Shown: positions 43,727 through 55,501, numbered from the stretch's first letter. The stretch: 64,000 nt of DNA from Cupriavidus basilensis OR16 (GCF_000243095.1 NZ_AHJE01000016.1:129370-193369); one strand, 5' to 3'. Notes: generated by a model from the sequence alone, not told the origin. A program made the numbers and translations.

Positions 43727-43944
43727 TTTTTTCCTCCCTGACCCGTTCTAGTTAGTGGCCCGGATTTTCCGGAAGCCCATCTCGCCGGTCATCATTCAGA
43801 TGGATGAAATTCAGGGATTTTCGCGGTGCCCCCCGCAGAAAAGCTGTGATAAATTGGCAAAAAGAGATGGTTCTGGCATGGCCCGTGAAGTTTTAGGCCG
43901 AATACACCACAATTAAATTGCACTGCTTTTTGGGGAGAAAGCAA

Positions 43945-45066
43945 TTGCTCGGAGACCAGCTTATCGGGGACCTCTATGAGGCCGCGCTGCACCACGACAG
44001 CTTTCTTGAGGTGTTCCACCAGGTCACCGAGACTCTGGGTGCCAATTTATTCCACATGTTCAGTTGGGATGCGGCAAGCAACGCCCCCCATCTTTCGGTG
44101 TACTCCCCTCGAGGGGAGTTGGATGACGTCATTGCCCGCTACGACCAATACTATGGCGCGCTCGATCCTCGCCGCGGCTTTGTCGAGAAGGCGGCTATCG
44201 GCCAGTTCGTCTGTTGCCAGGATCATCTCACCGATCGGGATGTCGAGCGCAGCGAATTCTTCCAGGACTATCAGATCCCGTCGGGTATTCGTTATCTGAT
44301 GGGCGTTCGCCTGGCTCGCCCAGGCAGCGATGACATCCTGCTCGGCCTGCTGCGGGCATATGGCAGAACGCCGTACTCGCAGAAGGAACGCAACGCCGCA
44401 GCGGGCATGACCGGGCATCTACAGCGCTCCATTAATCTCTGGCAGGATGCAAGAATCCTGCACCGCGATGCCGCGCTCGGTGCCGAACTGATGGAGGAAC
44501 TGGGGCTTGCCGTATTGGCCCTGGACAGAAACTCGCGTGTCGTCTCTGTCAATCAGGCCGCCGAATCCATGTTGCGTGCGACCGCCTGCCTAAGGCTGGC
44601 GCACGGTCGCCTGACTGCGGTGGTCTCGGCGGAGAATGATTACCTTCAGGCGGCCATTGCATGCGTAGCAAAGACAAGAAAAGGCGAAAGCTTAGCCTTG
44701 CAAGGCGCATTGGACACCCCGCACGAGATTTTTCTCAGCATCACCTCCCTTCCCGCACAAACGCTGCGCGCAGCGTTTGGCGATGCCACCATCATGATTA
44801 CCGCTAGACGGCGGCGGTGCGCAGGCGCGCTGGTTGTGGCGCAACAGTTGCGGCAGGCTTTTGGCTTGTCCAAGGCGGAAGCTGCGGTGGCAGAGGCGCT
44901 CGTCCGGGGCGAGACGCCCGACGAATGCGCGGCCAGCATCGGTGTTTCACTTGCCACGATCCGCACGCAGCTGAGAGCGATCTACGAGAAGACGCACACC
45001 CGAACCCAGGCTGAGGCAGTCAGTGCGATGCTGTGGGTACTTCCACGACGTACTCCTTCTGACTAA
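43945..45066 (+). CDS. LuxR-family transcriptional regulator with PAS/GAF-like sensor part
   Basis: I chose the TTG at 43945, placed 7 bases after GGGGAGA; the frame is open from 43918 without a better signal. The 373-residue protein has an N-terminal sensory region (DLYEAALHHDSFLEVFHQVT, FFQDYQIPSGIRYLMGVRL), a PAS-like middle (GLAVLALDRNSRVVSVNQAA) and a C-terminal LuxR HTH (FGLSKAEAAVAEALVRGETP, IGVSLATIRTQLRAIYEKTH). Such proteins often control nearby surface or catabolic genes. The divergent neighbour is the lipoprotein gene, 218 bases away, a possible target. Confidence 0.85.
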   Translation: MLGDQLIGDLYEAALHHDSFLEVFHQVTETLGANLFHMFSWDAASNAPHLSVYSPRGELDDVIARYDQYYGALDPRRGFVEKAAIGQFVCCQDHLTDRDVERSEFFQDYQIPSGIRYLMGVRLARPGSDDILLGLLRAYGRTPYSQKERNAAAGMTGHLQRSINLWQDARILHRDAALGAELMEELGLAVLALDRNSRVVSVNQAAESMLRATACLRLAHGRLTAVVSAENDYLQAAIACVAKTRKGESLALQGALDTPHEIFLSITSLPAQTLRAAFGDATIMITARRRRCAGALVVAQQLRQAFGLSKAEAAVAEALVRGETPDECAASIGVSLATIRTQLRAIYEKTHTRTQAEAVSAMLWVLPRRTPSD

Positions 45067-45110
45067 CGGCCGCAGTTCAGTGGCCTTTGAGTACTCCGCC
45101 GAATCCCGCA

Positions 45111-46100
45111 TCAAGGCGCTTCGCCCGCCGTTCGATACTGGCTGGGGGTGACACCCGCCCGCTTGCGCATCAGGCGCCTGAGCGCCGTGGCATCCTCATA
45201 ACCCACCTGCTCGGCCACTTGCTCGACGGACATCCGGCTCGATTCGATCAGCATGCGGGCGCGATTGAGCCGCACACTCTGCACCAGCGCCAAGGTGCTT
45301 TTGCCCGTGGCCTCACGGACATGGCGCGACAACGTTCTCTGGGACATGGCGAACTCGTCCGCCAACGCCTGGACGCTGGGTGGATGCGGCAACGCGGATT
45401 CGATCCGTGCCACCAGGCGGCCGACCAGCGCGTTGCCATTGGACAGCATGGCCGGTACGACAAAGCGGGCTTGTGCTTGCCGGCCGTCGATCAGCAGAAC
45501 CCGGCTCACCGCGTCGGCAAGGGCAACGCCAAACCGGCGGCGCAACAGGTGAAGCATCAGATCGGTCTGTGCAAACGCGGCGCCGGCCGTGCTTACGTGA
45601 TCATCCGCGCAGACCATGCGGTCGGCATCGACGATGCAGCGCGGCTCCAGGCGCTGCAACTCGGCCGCCAGCCACCAGGACGTCGTGACCCGGCGCTGCG
45701 CCAGCAGGCCCGCGGCCTGAAGCAAGAACACTGCGGAGCAAGATGCCGCGACATGGCCGCCGGACGCGGCATGCGTGGCAACAGCCCGGGCCGCCTGCCG
45801 CGCATCCTCGTGCGCCAGGCGGGCCGCGATGGCATTGGCATCGTCGATGCCCAGCCCCGGCACGACCCAGGTCGTCGCCTGCTTCGCCTCCGTACGCAGC
45901 CGCCCTGGCAAGGCTGCGGCTTCGATATGCATGCCGCCGCTCAACGGCACCGAACGGCCCGATGTCGAGACAACACGCCAGGTAGGCCGGGGCAGATGCA
46001 TGCGCGGCGCGAGCAGCGACGCCGCGCGCAGGATATCGATCGTCGCGGCCACGCTGGTTGAATAGGCGCCGGACAGCGCCAGGACCGTGAAATCCTTCAT
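45111..46100 (-). CDS. GlxA-family AraC regulator (DJ-1/PfpI-like N-terminus)
   Basis: This 329-residue protein has an N-terminal class I amidotransferase-like domain (FTVLALSGAYSTSVAATIDI, nucleophile-elbow-like region VAASCSAVFLLQAAGLL) and a C-terminal AraC domain with two HTHs (VQALADEFAMSQRTLSRHVR, SVEQVAEQVGYEDATALRRL) ending TPSQYRTAGEAP. An in-frame ATG five codons upstream (46115) is equally possible; no ribosome binding site decides. It is divergent from the tautomerase remnant and hydrolase genes, its likely targets. Confidence 0.88.
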   Translation of the reverse strand: MKDFTVLALSGAYSTSVAATIDILRAASLLAPRMHLPRPTWRVVSTSGRSVPLSGGMHIEAAALPGRLRTEAKQATTWVVPGLGIDDANAIAARLAHEDARQAARAVATHAASGGHVAASCSAVFLLQAAGLLAQRRVTTSWWLAAELQRLEPRCIVDADRMVCADDHVSTAGAAFAQTDLMLHLLRRRFGVALADAVSRVLLIDGRQAQARFVVPAMLSNGNALVGRLVARIESALPHPPSVQALADEFAMSQRTLSRHVREATGKSTLALVQSVRLNRARMLIESSRMSVEQVAEQVGYEDATALRRLMRKRAGVTPSQYRTAGEAP

Positions 46101-46194
46101 TGGCTGAAAACGCATTAAACATGTCTAAATTGACACTCGAAGTCTAACGGATCGAAGCGTCTAATGCACCTACCCCAATGACAACTACGCTTCG

Positions 46195-46320
46195 ATGCCC
46201 AATATCCTCATCAACATTCCCAAAGGAGCGTTTGCCGGCCCTGCCCGCGCGGATCTCGCCCGTCGCATCAGCGACGCCACCGGCTACGCGCACCTGCGGC
46301 ATCTGGTGGATGCGGCCTGA
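46195..46320 (+). pseudogene. Tautomerase-family remnant (N- and C-terminal ends joined in frame)
   Basis: This short 41-residue frame begins MPNILINIPKGAFAGPARAD, with the N-terminal Pro expected of 4-oxalocrotonate-type tautomerases, and ends GYAHLRHLVDAA, which looks like the C-terminus of the same family. Full-length relatives of this kind are about 120-140 residues, so around 85-90 internal codons appear deleted without breaking the frame. The catalytic Pro2 is retained but the fold is not. It lies 26 bases before the hydrolase gene and may once have been its operon partner. Confidence 0.68.
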
Positions 46321-46346
46321 CTATCCAGCGCACGGGAGACGATGCA

Positions 46347-47186
46347 ATGGTGAACCGCAGCATGAATGAGGATGATCGCCTCGAGGATTTCACACGCCGC
46401 ACGATCACGATCGACGGCGTCGCCAAGGTAGTCCATATGGCGGGCTCGGGGCCGGCCGTGATCGTCATGACGGAGATGCCGGGCATCAGCCCGCAAGTCG
46501 CACGCTTTGCCCGGTGGGTTCGCGATGTGGGCATGACCGTCTACCTGCCGTCGCTCTTCGGCCGCGACGGGGCCGTGCCGGATGCCGAGGCAGGCGCGGC
46601 GGTGTTTCGGCGCGCCTGCGTCAGCGCTGAGTTCCGCGCATTCGCGGCCAATCAGTCAAGCCCGGTGACGCAGTGGCTGAGGGCGCTGGCGAGGCTGGCG
46701 CACAAGGAGCGCGGTGGCCCCGGCGTTGGCGCCATCGGCATGTGTTTCACCGGCAACTTCGCCCTGTCGATGATGCTTGAGCCCGCGATGCTGGCACCAG
46801 TGATCTGCCAACCCTCGCTGCCATTGGACGATCCGGTTGGCATCGAGATGGCGCCTGGCGATCTCGCCGTGGTGCGCGAGCGGCTCAAGCGGGAAGATCT
46901 CACCGTGCTGGCCTATCGCTTCGAGGGCGATCGGTTTTGCAGGGCCGAGCGCTTCGCGGCCTATGCCGAGGCGCTGGGCGACCGATTCGTAGGACGCGCG
47001 CTGCCGGACAGTGCGGCCAACCCCGATGTCCCGCCCTTCTTTGCCCAGCACGTGGCCTGCCCCCACAGCGTCGTCACCGCCCACCTGATTGACCAAGCGG
47101 GCGAGCCGACAGCGGCCGCCCGCGACGAAATCCTGTCGTTTTTTGTGCGGCGCCTGCGCTGCGCGGAGGAAGACGAGAAGGGCTAA
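46347..47186 (+). CDS. Dienelactone hydrolase-like alpha/beta hydrolase
   Basis: This 279-residue protein starts at ATG 46347 with GGGAGA upstream. The nucleophile elbow is GMCFTGNFAL, with cysteine as in dienelactone hydrolase (in place of serine). Conserved VIVMTEMPGISPQVARFARW at the N-terminal part and a histidine in HSVVTAHLID complete the pattern. It probably opens an enol-lactone or similar ester in a ring-degradation route. A tautomerase remnant precedes it, which agrees with a catabolic role. The substrate is unknown. Confidence 0.85.
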   Translation: MVNRSMNEDDRLEDFTRRTITIDGVAKVVHMAGSGPAVIVMTEMPGISPQVARFARWVRDVGMTVYLPSLFGRDGAVPDAEAGAAVFRRACVSAEFRAFAANQSSPVTQWLRALARLAHKERGGPGVGAIGMCFTGNFALSMMLEPAMLAPVICQPSLPLDDPVGIEMAPGDLAVVRERLKREDLTVLAYRFEGDRFCRAERFAAYAEALGDRFVGRALPDSAANPDVPPFFAQHVACPHSVVTAHLIDQAGEPTAAARDEILSFFVRRLRCAEEDEKG

Positions 47187-47199
47187 GGCCCTCCAGCCT

Positions 47200-47901
47200 T
47201 CAAACCGGCAAGCCTTTCGCCCTCAACACCGCGTCAAAGCGTTCCTGGTCCGTGGTGCCGGTGCGGTTGCCCTCACGGATCGTGGCCTCTTTCTCCAGGT
47301 GCGCGCGCGTTTTGCGCAGCACGTCCGCCACTTCGGCAGCCGGCACCGCGATCACGCCATCGGCATCTCCCACCACCAGGTCGCCCGGCATCACCACCAG
47401 CCCGGCGCAGGAAACGGGCACGTTGATCTCGCCCGGGCCGTCCTTGCTCGGGCCGCGATGCGTGTGCCCCCGGGCGAAGATCGGCATGCCCTCCTGCGCC
47501 CATTCGCACAGGTCGCGCACCGCGCCGTCGATCACCAGGCCGCCAAGCTTGCGGGCGATGCAGGTGGTACGCATCAGGCCGCCTACCAAGGCCTGCGTCA
47601 CATCGCCGCCGCCATCGATCACCAGCACGTCGCCGGCTTCGACCATCATCAGGGCCTTGTGGATCATCAGGTTGTCGCCGGGCCGCACGCGCACGGTCAG
47701 CGCCGGGCCGCACAGCACGGTATCCAGCCGGGCGTGGTACTGGCGCAGGCCAATGGCGCCCACGTTACGGCTCATGGCATCGCCGATGGCGGCCACCGGC
47801 ATCTCGCGCATGGCGGCAACGAGGTCGGCGGCCGGGCCCGCCACGCGTGGGTTGATGCGATAGCCAGCCGGCCACTGCAGTTGCCGGGAATCGTTACTCA
47901 T
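47200..47901 (-). CDS. RraA-like 4-hydroxy-4-methyl-2-oxoglutarate aldolase family protein
   Basis: This intact 233-residue member of the RraA/HMG aldolase family has AAIGDAMSRNVGAIGLR near residue 40, VRVRPGDNLMIHKAL, VLVIDGGGDVTQALVGGL with substrate-binding Gly-rich loop, and GGLVIDGAVRDLCEW with the catalytic Arg-Asp pair. GDLVVGDADGVIAVP gives the metal-binding region. It cleaves a 4-hydroxy-2-oxo acid to pyruvate plus a second oxo acid. It is the last gene of an operon with an aminotransferase and a LeuCD-like dehydratase; compare the damaged RraA-like part at 18374. Confidence 0.87.
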   Translation of the reverse strand: MSNDSRQLQWPAGYRINPRVAGPAADLVAAMREMPVAAIGDAMSRNVGAIGLRQYHARLDTVLCGPALTVRVRPGDNLMIHKALMMVEAGDVLVIDGGGDVTQALVGGLMRTTCIARKLGGLVIDGAVRDLCEWAQEGMPIFARGHTHRGPSKDGPGEINVPVSCAGLVVMPGDLVVGDADGVIAVPAAEVADVLRKTRAHLEKEATIREGNRTGTTDQERFDAVLRAKGLPV

Positions 47902-47958
47902 GGCGAAACTCCGAATCGGGTGTAGCCAGCGCCGGGCTCGGCGCTGGCGGGTAGGTTG

Positions 47959-49753
<1,795 letters not shown>

Positions 49754-49757
<4 letters not shown>

Positions 49758-51083
49758 TGCGCCACCTCGCGCGGATCGACCAGGTGGCCGGTGACGGCGG
49801 CGCTGGCGCAGGCGCGCGGCGACGCCAGGAAAATCTCCGACGCTCGATTGCCCATGCGGCCCTTGAAATTACGGTTGGCGGTGGAGATCACGCGCATGCC
49901 GTCGGCGGGAATGCTGCCGCAGGTGCCGCAGCAGGCGCCGCAGCCAGGCGGCTGGATCTCCGCCCCGAACGCCGCGAACTCCGCCAGCAGGCCGTCGCTC
50001 TCCAGCTCCGCGCGGACCGCTTCCGATGCGGGCGTCACCACCAGCCGCACGCCAGGCGCCACGCCACCGCCCGCGCGCAGTACGTCCAGCGCTTCGCGGT
50101 AGTCCTTGCTGCGCCCGCCGGTGCAGGTGCCGAGGTAGACCATGCCAATCTTCAAGGCCGGCGCCTGCGCCAGATCGAGCACATCGTCCACGCGATGCGG
50201 CAACGCCACCTGCGGCGTGACGGCTGACAGGTCGAAGTCGAGCGTATCGACATAGGTCGCGTCATCATCCGCCGCCACCGGCACATAAGCCTGCGCAGTG
50301 CGCCCGGCGAGATAGGCCGCCGTGCAACCGTCGAAGGGAAACAGGCCCGCCTTGGCGCCCATCTCCACCGACATATTGGCCAGCACGATGCGGTCGTCCA
50401 TATCGAGCGCGGCAAGACCGGGCCCGCCGAACTCCAGCGCAAGGTAGCTCGCGCCGCCCGCGCCGATGCGACGCGCCATGGCCAGCGCCAGGTCCTTGGC
50501 CGACGCGTACGCCGGCAAGGCGCCTTGCAGCCGGATACGCAGCGAGCCGGGCACCTTGAGCCAAAGCTGGTTGCACTGCAGGACGCCGGCCAGGTCGGAT
50601 GAGCCGATGCCCGTTCCGAACGCGTTGAGCGCGCCGTAGCTCACCGCATGCGAGTCGGCCCCCACACGAGCTGGCCGGGCAGCGCCCGGCCGCGCTCCAG
50701 CATGAGCTGGTGGCCGATGCCCTCGCCCACCTCGAACACCCCGACGCCATGCGCCAGGGCGTAGTCCCGCGCGACGTCCTGCAGGGCCAACGCGCGCGCG
50801 CCGGAGCTTGGGCCGTAGTGATCCAGCGCAAAGACCACGCGTTCGGCCGAGCCGGTCCCGGCAAGGCCTCGCCCTGCGGCTGCATCTGCCGCAGGTAGTC
50901 GAGCGCCATGGGGATCGAGCCATCCGTGCCCATGGTGGCATCCGGCTCGCAGATCGCCAGGTCGCCGGCGCGCAGGTCGCGGCCGGCGGCGCGGGAGAGC
51001 AGCTTCTCCGCCAGGGTCCTGCCAGTGCGCGGCGTATCCGATGTCTTCATCGCCTTCATCGCCTTCATCGCCTTCATCGCCAT
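49754..51083 (-). pseudogene. Aconitase-superfamily dehydratase large subunit (LeuC-like), two single-base frameshifts
   Basis: Three consecutive frames make one normal LeuC-like protein. They are RTLAEKLLSRAAGRDLRAGD to PGPARP, then VVFALDHYGPSSGARALALQ to LPGQLV, then GADSHAVSYGALNAFGTGIG to the end. The first break is near 50848 and the second near 50656 (GTGTGGGGGCC, where one more G restores V-G-A-D-S-H). The 4Fe-4S ligands lie in the last frame (TCTGGRS, CGACCGTCGSI). Each break is repaired by one base, so sequencing error or homopolymer slippage is plausible. The start lies in a 9-bp repeat that supplies several in-frame ATG codons. Confidence 0.83.
51045..51083. repeat. 9-bp tandem repeat carrying start codons
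   Basis: On the reverse strand the unit ATGAAGGCG is repeated three times with partial copies on both sides, giving five in-frame ATG codons (51083, 51077, 51068, 51059, 51050) at the start of the LeuC-like gene. Copy-number change would keep the frame but alter the N-terminus (Met-Lys-Ala repeats) and the choice of start. Confidence 0.85.
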
Positions 51084-51090
51084 CAGCGGA

Positions 51091-51862
51091 TCAATTCAGC
51101 TTGAGGTTGGCGCTCTTGACGACCTTCCCCCATTTTTCATGTTCGGATTGAATCTGGCGGGCGAAGACTTCGGGCGAGCCGCCAACGGGCTCCACGCCAA
51201 GCTGCACCAGCTTGTCCCTGACCTCCTCGGTGGCGAGGATGTGATCGATCGCACGGTTGAGCTTGAGCACGATCGCGCGCGGCGTACCGGCAGGGGCCAC
51301 CACGCCGCTCCATGACAGCGACTCGTAGCCCTTCAGCCCTGCCTCATCCACGGTCGGCACATTGGGCAGGCCAGGAAGGCGCTTGCGACTGGTCACCGCC
51401 AGCGCGCGCAGCTTGCCCTGCTGCACAAAGCCGATGGAGGAAGGCGCGTTATCGAACAGCATCGTCACCTGCCCGCCGAGCAGGTCAGTCAGCGCGGAGG
51501 CGCTGCCCTTGTAGGGCACATGCAGGATGTCAACGCCAGACATGGACTTGAACAGCTCGCCCGACAAATGCGTGGAGCTGCCCGGCCCCGACGAGGCAAA
51601 GCTGAGCGAGCCCGGCTTGCTCTTGGCCAGCGCCACCAGTTCCGGCACGGTGGTCACCGGCAGGCTCGGCGACACCACCAGGATGTTCGCGTTTTGCGTG
51701 ACGTAGCTCACCGGCACGAAATCCTTGGCCACGTTGTAGCCCATGCGGCTGTACAGATGGTCGTTGATCGACAGCACGCCGGTAGCGCCCATCAGCAGCG
51801 TGTAGCCATCGGCCGGGGACTTGGCCACCAGTTCCGCGCCGATATTGCCGCTGGCGCCGGTC
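51091..51862 (-). pseudogene. Bug/TctC-family binding protein (5), signal peptide and N-terminus deleted
   Basis: From the joint near 51862 the frame reads GASGNIGAELVAKSPADGYT, then LSFASSGPGSSTHLSGELF, ILHVPYKGSASALTDLLGGQ and a normal C-terminus to 51091. Upstream of the joint there is no signal peptide and none of the usual first 60 residues (VPYPPGG, DNRPG). The frame continues only through the antisense of a LysR gene. The protein could not be exported. It precedes the LeuC-like gene in the operon, which suggests the operon once had its own binding protein. Confidence 0.85.
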
Positions 51863-52681
51863 ATCCAGCAGCTGGAAGAAGCGGTAGACCTGAAGATGTT
51901 CGACCGCACCACCCGGCGCGTGGCCCTGACCGAACACGCCGAGCGCTTCCGGGCCGAGGCGGAGAAAGTCGTCAACGGCTTCGACAGTTCGGTCTACGAC
52001 CTGATGGCGCTGTCCCAGGGCAGCCGCGGGCATATCCGCATCGTCGCCGCCGCCTCGGTCATCAACCACTTCCTGGTCCGCGCCATCCCCAGGTTCCGCG
52101 AGAGCTATCCCGGCATCACCATCTCCCTGCGCAACCCCGTCGCCCGGCAAGCCGAGCGGCTGGTGCTGGAAGGCGAAGTGGATTTCGCCATCGACAGCAA
52201 ATACCAGGGCCATGAAGGCCTCGACTACACGCCACTGGTCGCCGACTGCTACGGCGTGGTCTGCCACCGCGACCTGCCGCTGGCGCAACTGGAGCGCCCC
52301 GTGTGCTGGGCCGACCTGACGCCCGAACAATATGTCGGCTTCAGCGCGGACACCGGCATCGGCCACTTCCTGCGCAGCCACGCCGGCAACTGGCCCGTGC
52401 TCGGCGGCCAGCACGATGAAGTGGAAAGCACCAGTTCGCTGTTCGCCATGCTCAGCATGGGCAAGCAATACTCGGTGCTGCCGGCGCTGGCGAACAAGGG
52501 ACGCGAGTATCCCGACCTGGTCTTCAGGGAATTGCACGAGCCGCTTTTGTCGCGGGAGATTTGCGTGATCACGCGGCCGTTGCGGTCGCTGTCACCGAGT
52601 GCGCAGCGGCTGCTGGGGATCTTGCTGGAGCAGATTCGGGGACAGGCCATGCCGGCAGGGGTGTCGGTGCAAGCAACATAG
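51863..52681 (+). pseudogene. LysR-family regulator lacking its DNA-binding helix
   Basis: The frame begins inside the LysR linker region (IQQLEEAVDLKMFDRTTRRV, ALTEHAERFRAEAEKVV) and continues with a complete effector domain (GHIRIVAAASVINHFLVRAI ... MSMGKQYSVLPALANKG). The first 35-40 residues, with the recognition helix, are missing, and codons upstream belong to the antisense of the Bug gene. A deletion removed the intergenic promoter and the 5' ends of both divergent genes. The remaining protein cannot bind its operator. Confidence 0.85.
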
Positions 52682-52771
52682 CAACGTCCCAGGCCCCCGG
52701 TTGAATGCCTCGTTGACAACCCTCGAGAGCGCAATGCCGTTCAGGATTGACTGAACGGCATAGCGTGAGAC

Positions 52772-52894
52772 GCGCTCGATGCGGACCTCGCCCGCATCGA
52801 AGCCGCCGGCGGCACCGCCTCCGGCCACGTCGTCGACATGGCCGAGCGCGAATCGGTGGCGGCGTTCTTCGCCAGGCTTCCCCGCCTCGACTAA
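52772..52894 (+). pseudogene. Short-chain dehydrogenase fragment
   Basis: A short in-frame piece reads LARIEAAGGTASGHVVDMAE, then SVAAFFARLPRLD before TAA. This resembles the strand-helix segment preceding the NNAG-type motif in short-chain dehydrogenases. There is no Gly-rich NAD motif and no Tyr-X3-Lys, so only a fragment remains. The bases from 52682 to 53073 hold no other gene; reading past the stop gives low-complexity sequence. Confidence 0.45.
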
Positions 52895-53073
52895 CTCTTC
52901 GCACCCGGCGCCACCTACCAGGTCGCGTCCATCCACAGCGATGACCACGACGCGGTGCAAGCGGCGCCGCGCGGCGCGTCGTCGTCCTTCCCCGAATTCG
53001 CATACCATGCCGGAGTGCGCCGCGGGCCCGCCGCTCAGGATCGACGGCAGCGACGCTTAAAAGGAGAGGCAAG

Positions 53074-54051
53074 ATGGACTATGTAAGGTTTGGCTCGACG
53101 GGGCTGACAGTCTCCCGGCTGTGCCTGGGCTGCATGACCTACGGCGTGCCCGAGCGCGGCAACCACCCCTGGACGCTTGGCGAAGAAGCCAGCCGCCCGC
53201 TGATCCGGCAGGCGATCGAGGCTGGCATCAATTTCTTCGATACCGCCAACGTGTATTCCGACGGCACCTCCGAGGAATTCGTCGGGCGCGCGCTGAAGGA
53301 CTTCTCCAGCCGCGACGACGTGGTGATCGCCACCAAGGTGCATGGCCGCATGCGCCCCGGCCCCAATGGGGCCGGCCTGTCGCGCCGCGCCATCCTGGCC
53401 GAGATCGACAACAGCCTGCGCCGCCTCGGCACCGACCACGTCGACTTGTACCAGATCCACCGCTGGGATCCGCATACGCCCATCGAGGAAACCCTCGAAG
53501 CGCTCCACGACGTGGTCAAGGCGGGCAAGGCACGCTACATCGGCGCATCCTCGATGTATGCCTGGCAGTTCTCCAAGGCCATCCACACCTCGCGCCTGCA
53601 CGGCTGGACGCAGTTCGCCAGCATGCAGGACCATGTGAACCTGCTCAACCGCGAAGAAGAGCGCGAGATGCTGCCGCTATGCGCCGCCGAGGGCATCGCG
53701 GTAATGCCGTGGAGCCCGCTGGCGCGCGGGCGCCTGACCCGGCCTTGGCATGCCGGCAGCGCCCGCGAGGAAAGCGACACATTTGGCAAGACGCTGTACC
53801 GCAATACCGAGGAGTCGGACCGCAAGGTGGTGGAGCAGGTGCACGCCATTGCGCAGGCGCGCGGCGTGCCGGCTGCCCAGGTGGCGCTGGCGTGGTTGTC
53901 GCAGAAGCGCGAGATCACCTCGCCGATCATTGGCGCGTCCAAGCCGCACCATATCGAGGACGCCGTGGCAGCACTCTCGCTCGGCCTCACGCTTGAGGAA
54001 ATCGCCGCGCTGGAGGCGCCCTACGTGCCGCACGCGCCCGTGGGCTTCTGA
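53074..54051 (+). CDS. Aldo/keto reductase
   Basis: This 325-residue NADPH-dependent reductase starts at ATG 53074, with AAGGAG upstream. The (beta/alpha)8 tetrad is visible: Asp and Tyr in NFFDTANVYSDGTSEE, Lys in VIATKVHGRM and His in LYQIHRWDPHTP. The NADP-binding end shows PIIGASKPHHIEDAV. It belongs to the YajO/YghZ-like branch. Substrates are probably aldehydes or ketones, not further predictable. It stands alone between a dehydrogenase fragment and a convergent MFS gene. Confidence 0.92.
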   Translation: MDYVRFGSTGLTVSRLCLGCMTYGVPERGNHPWTLGEEASRPLIRQAIEAGINFFDTANVYSDGTSEEFVGRALKDFSSRDDVVIATKVHGRMRPGPNGAGLSRRAILAEIDNSLRRLGTDHVDLYQIHRWDPHTPIEETLEALHDVVKAGKARYIGASSMYAWQFSKAIHTSRLHGWTQFASMQDHVNLLNREEEREMLPLCAAEGIAVMPWSPLARGRLTRPWHAGSAREESDTFGKTLYRNTEESDRKVVEQVHAIAQARGVPAAQVALAWLSQKREITSPIIGASKPHHIEDAVAALSLGLTLEEIAALEAPYVPHAPVGF

Positions 54052-54095
54052 AGCGGCAATGGCAACGACGGCCCCGGTGAACGACCGGCGGCCGG

Positions 54096-55501
54096 TCATT
54101 CGCCGGAGGGCTGCAAGGCCCCCGCGCCCGGGTCGCGCGTGAGCAGCCGCAAACCGCTGGCAATGCTGGCCACGCCCGCGAAGCCCGCACCAATTGCCAG
54201 CGCCAGCGTGGGGCCGTGGCGGCCCGCAATGCCGAAGCTGAGCGCGACCAGCGCCGCGCCGGTCGCCTGGCCAAGCAGGCGCGCGGTGGCAATCACACCG
54301 CTGGCGCCGCCGGCGCGCTCACGTGGCGCGCTCGACATCAGCGCCTTGAGGTTGGGCGACTGGAAAAAACCGAAGCCCGCGCCGCAGATGGCCATGCGGA
54401 TGCCGATATCCAGCGCGCTGGGATGCGCCGGCAGCAGCGCCAGCGACGCCATGCCCATGCACATCACCGCCAGCCCCGCGCCGCCAAGCAAGCCCGGCGG
54501 ATAGCGGTCCGACAGCCGCCCGGCCAGCGGTGCCATCAGCGCCACCACGGCCGACCACGGCGTCATCAGGAAGCCCGTCTCGATCGGGCTGCGCCCCAGC
54601 ACGCTCTCGAAGTAGAACGGCAGCGACACAAAGGCCAGCCCCTGCGCGGCGAAGGAGCAGATCGCGGTCATGGTCGACAGCGCGAACATGGGCCGCTTGA
54701 GCAAATAGCATCGGCGCGGGATGGCCGCGCTCGCGGCGCAGCAGCAGCACGAACGCCACCAGGAACAAGGCCGCCGCCGCCAGCGACTGCGCCAGCGGCG
54801 CGCGTTGGGCCCCTCCCCAGCGCGAAGATCAGCGAAGCGAACATCACCACGTTCAGCCCCGCCGCGACGCGGTCAAAGCGATGCGCGCCACGCACTGTCT
54901 GGGGCAGCGCGGGCCAGGCGATGTAGAGCGCCAGCAGGCCGATCGGCAGGTTCACCGCGAACAGCCACGGCCACGGCCCCAGCGACAGGATGATCGAGGC
55001 CACCGTAGGCCCGACGGCAAACGACACGCCAACCACCAGCGCGTTGAGCCCGACGCCGCGCCCAAGCCGGTGCGGCGGAAAGATCGCGCTGATCAGCGCC
55101 GCGTTCACGCTCATGATGGCGCTCGCGCCCACGCCCTGCAGCAGCCGGGCGGCGACCAGCGTGGGCAGCGACCAGGAGAGTGCGCAGACCACCGACGCGA
55201 CAATGAACAACATCAACCCGCCGAGATACACGCGCCGGTGCCCGACGATGCCGCCCAGCGCCGCGAACGGCAGCAGCGTGGCCACCATGGCAAGCTGGTA
55301 GGCATTGATGACCCAGACGGATGCCGCCGGGGTGGCGTGCAGCGAGGCCGCGATGTTGGGCAGTGCGGTGTTGGCGATCGCCGTATCGAGCGTAGCGAGT
55401 GAGACCGCCACCAGGATCGCGGCCATGCCGCGGCGCTCCAGCGCCGTCATGGGCGCGTCCGCCGCGCGAGGGTGGAGATTGGGTTCTGCTGTGTTCGACA
55501 C
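54096..55501 (-). pseudogene. MFS transporter, DHA2/EmrB-like, with two frame breaks
   Basis: From ATG 55501 the first half is normal: SLATLDTAIANTALPNIAAS, motif A GGIVGHRRVYLGGLM and LLQGVGASAIMSVNAALISA, up to SLIFALG. Near 54812 the frame shifts; the next segment (FLVAFVLLLRRERGHPAPML) is in a second frame, and near 54705 it shifts again to LLKRPMFALSTMTAICSFAA, which runs to 54096. The first break needs one base to repair, the second may be a small deletion. Twelve to fourteen helices would be restored. The truncated product as written would have about half the helices. Confidence 0.82.
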
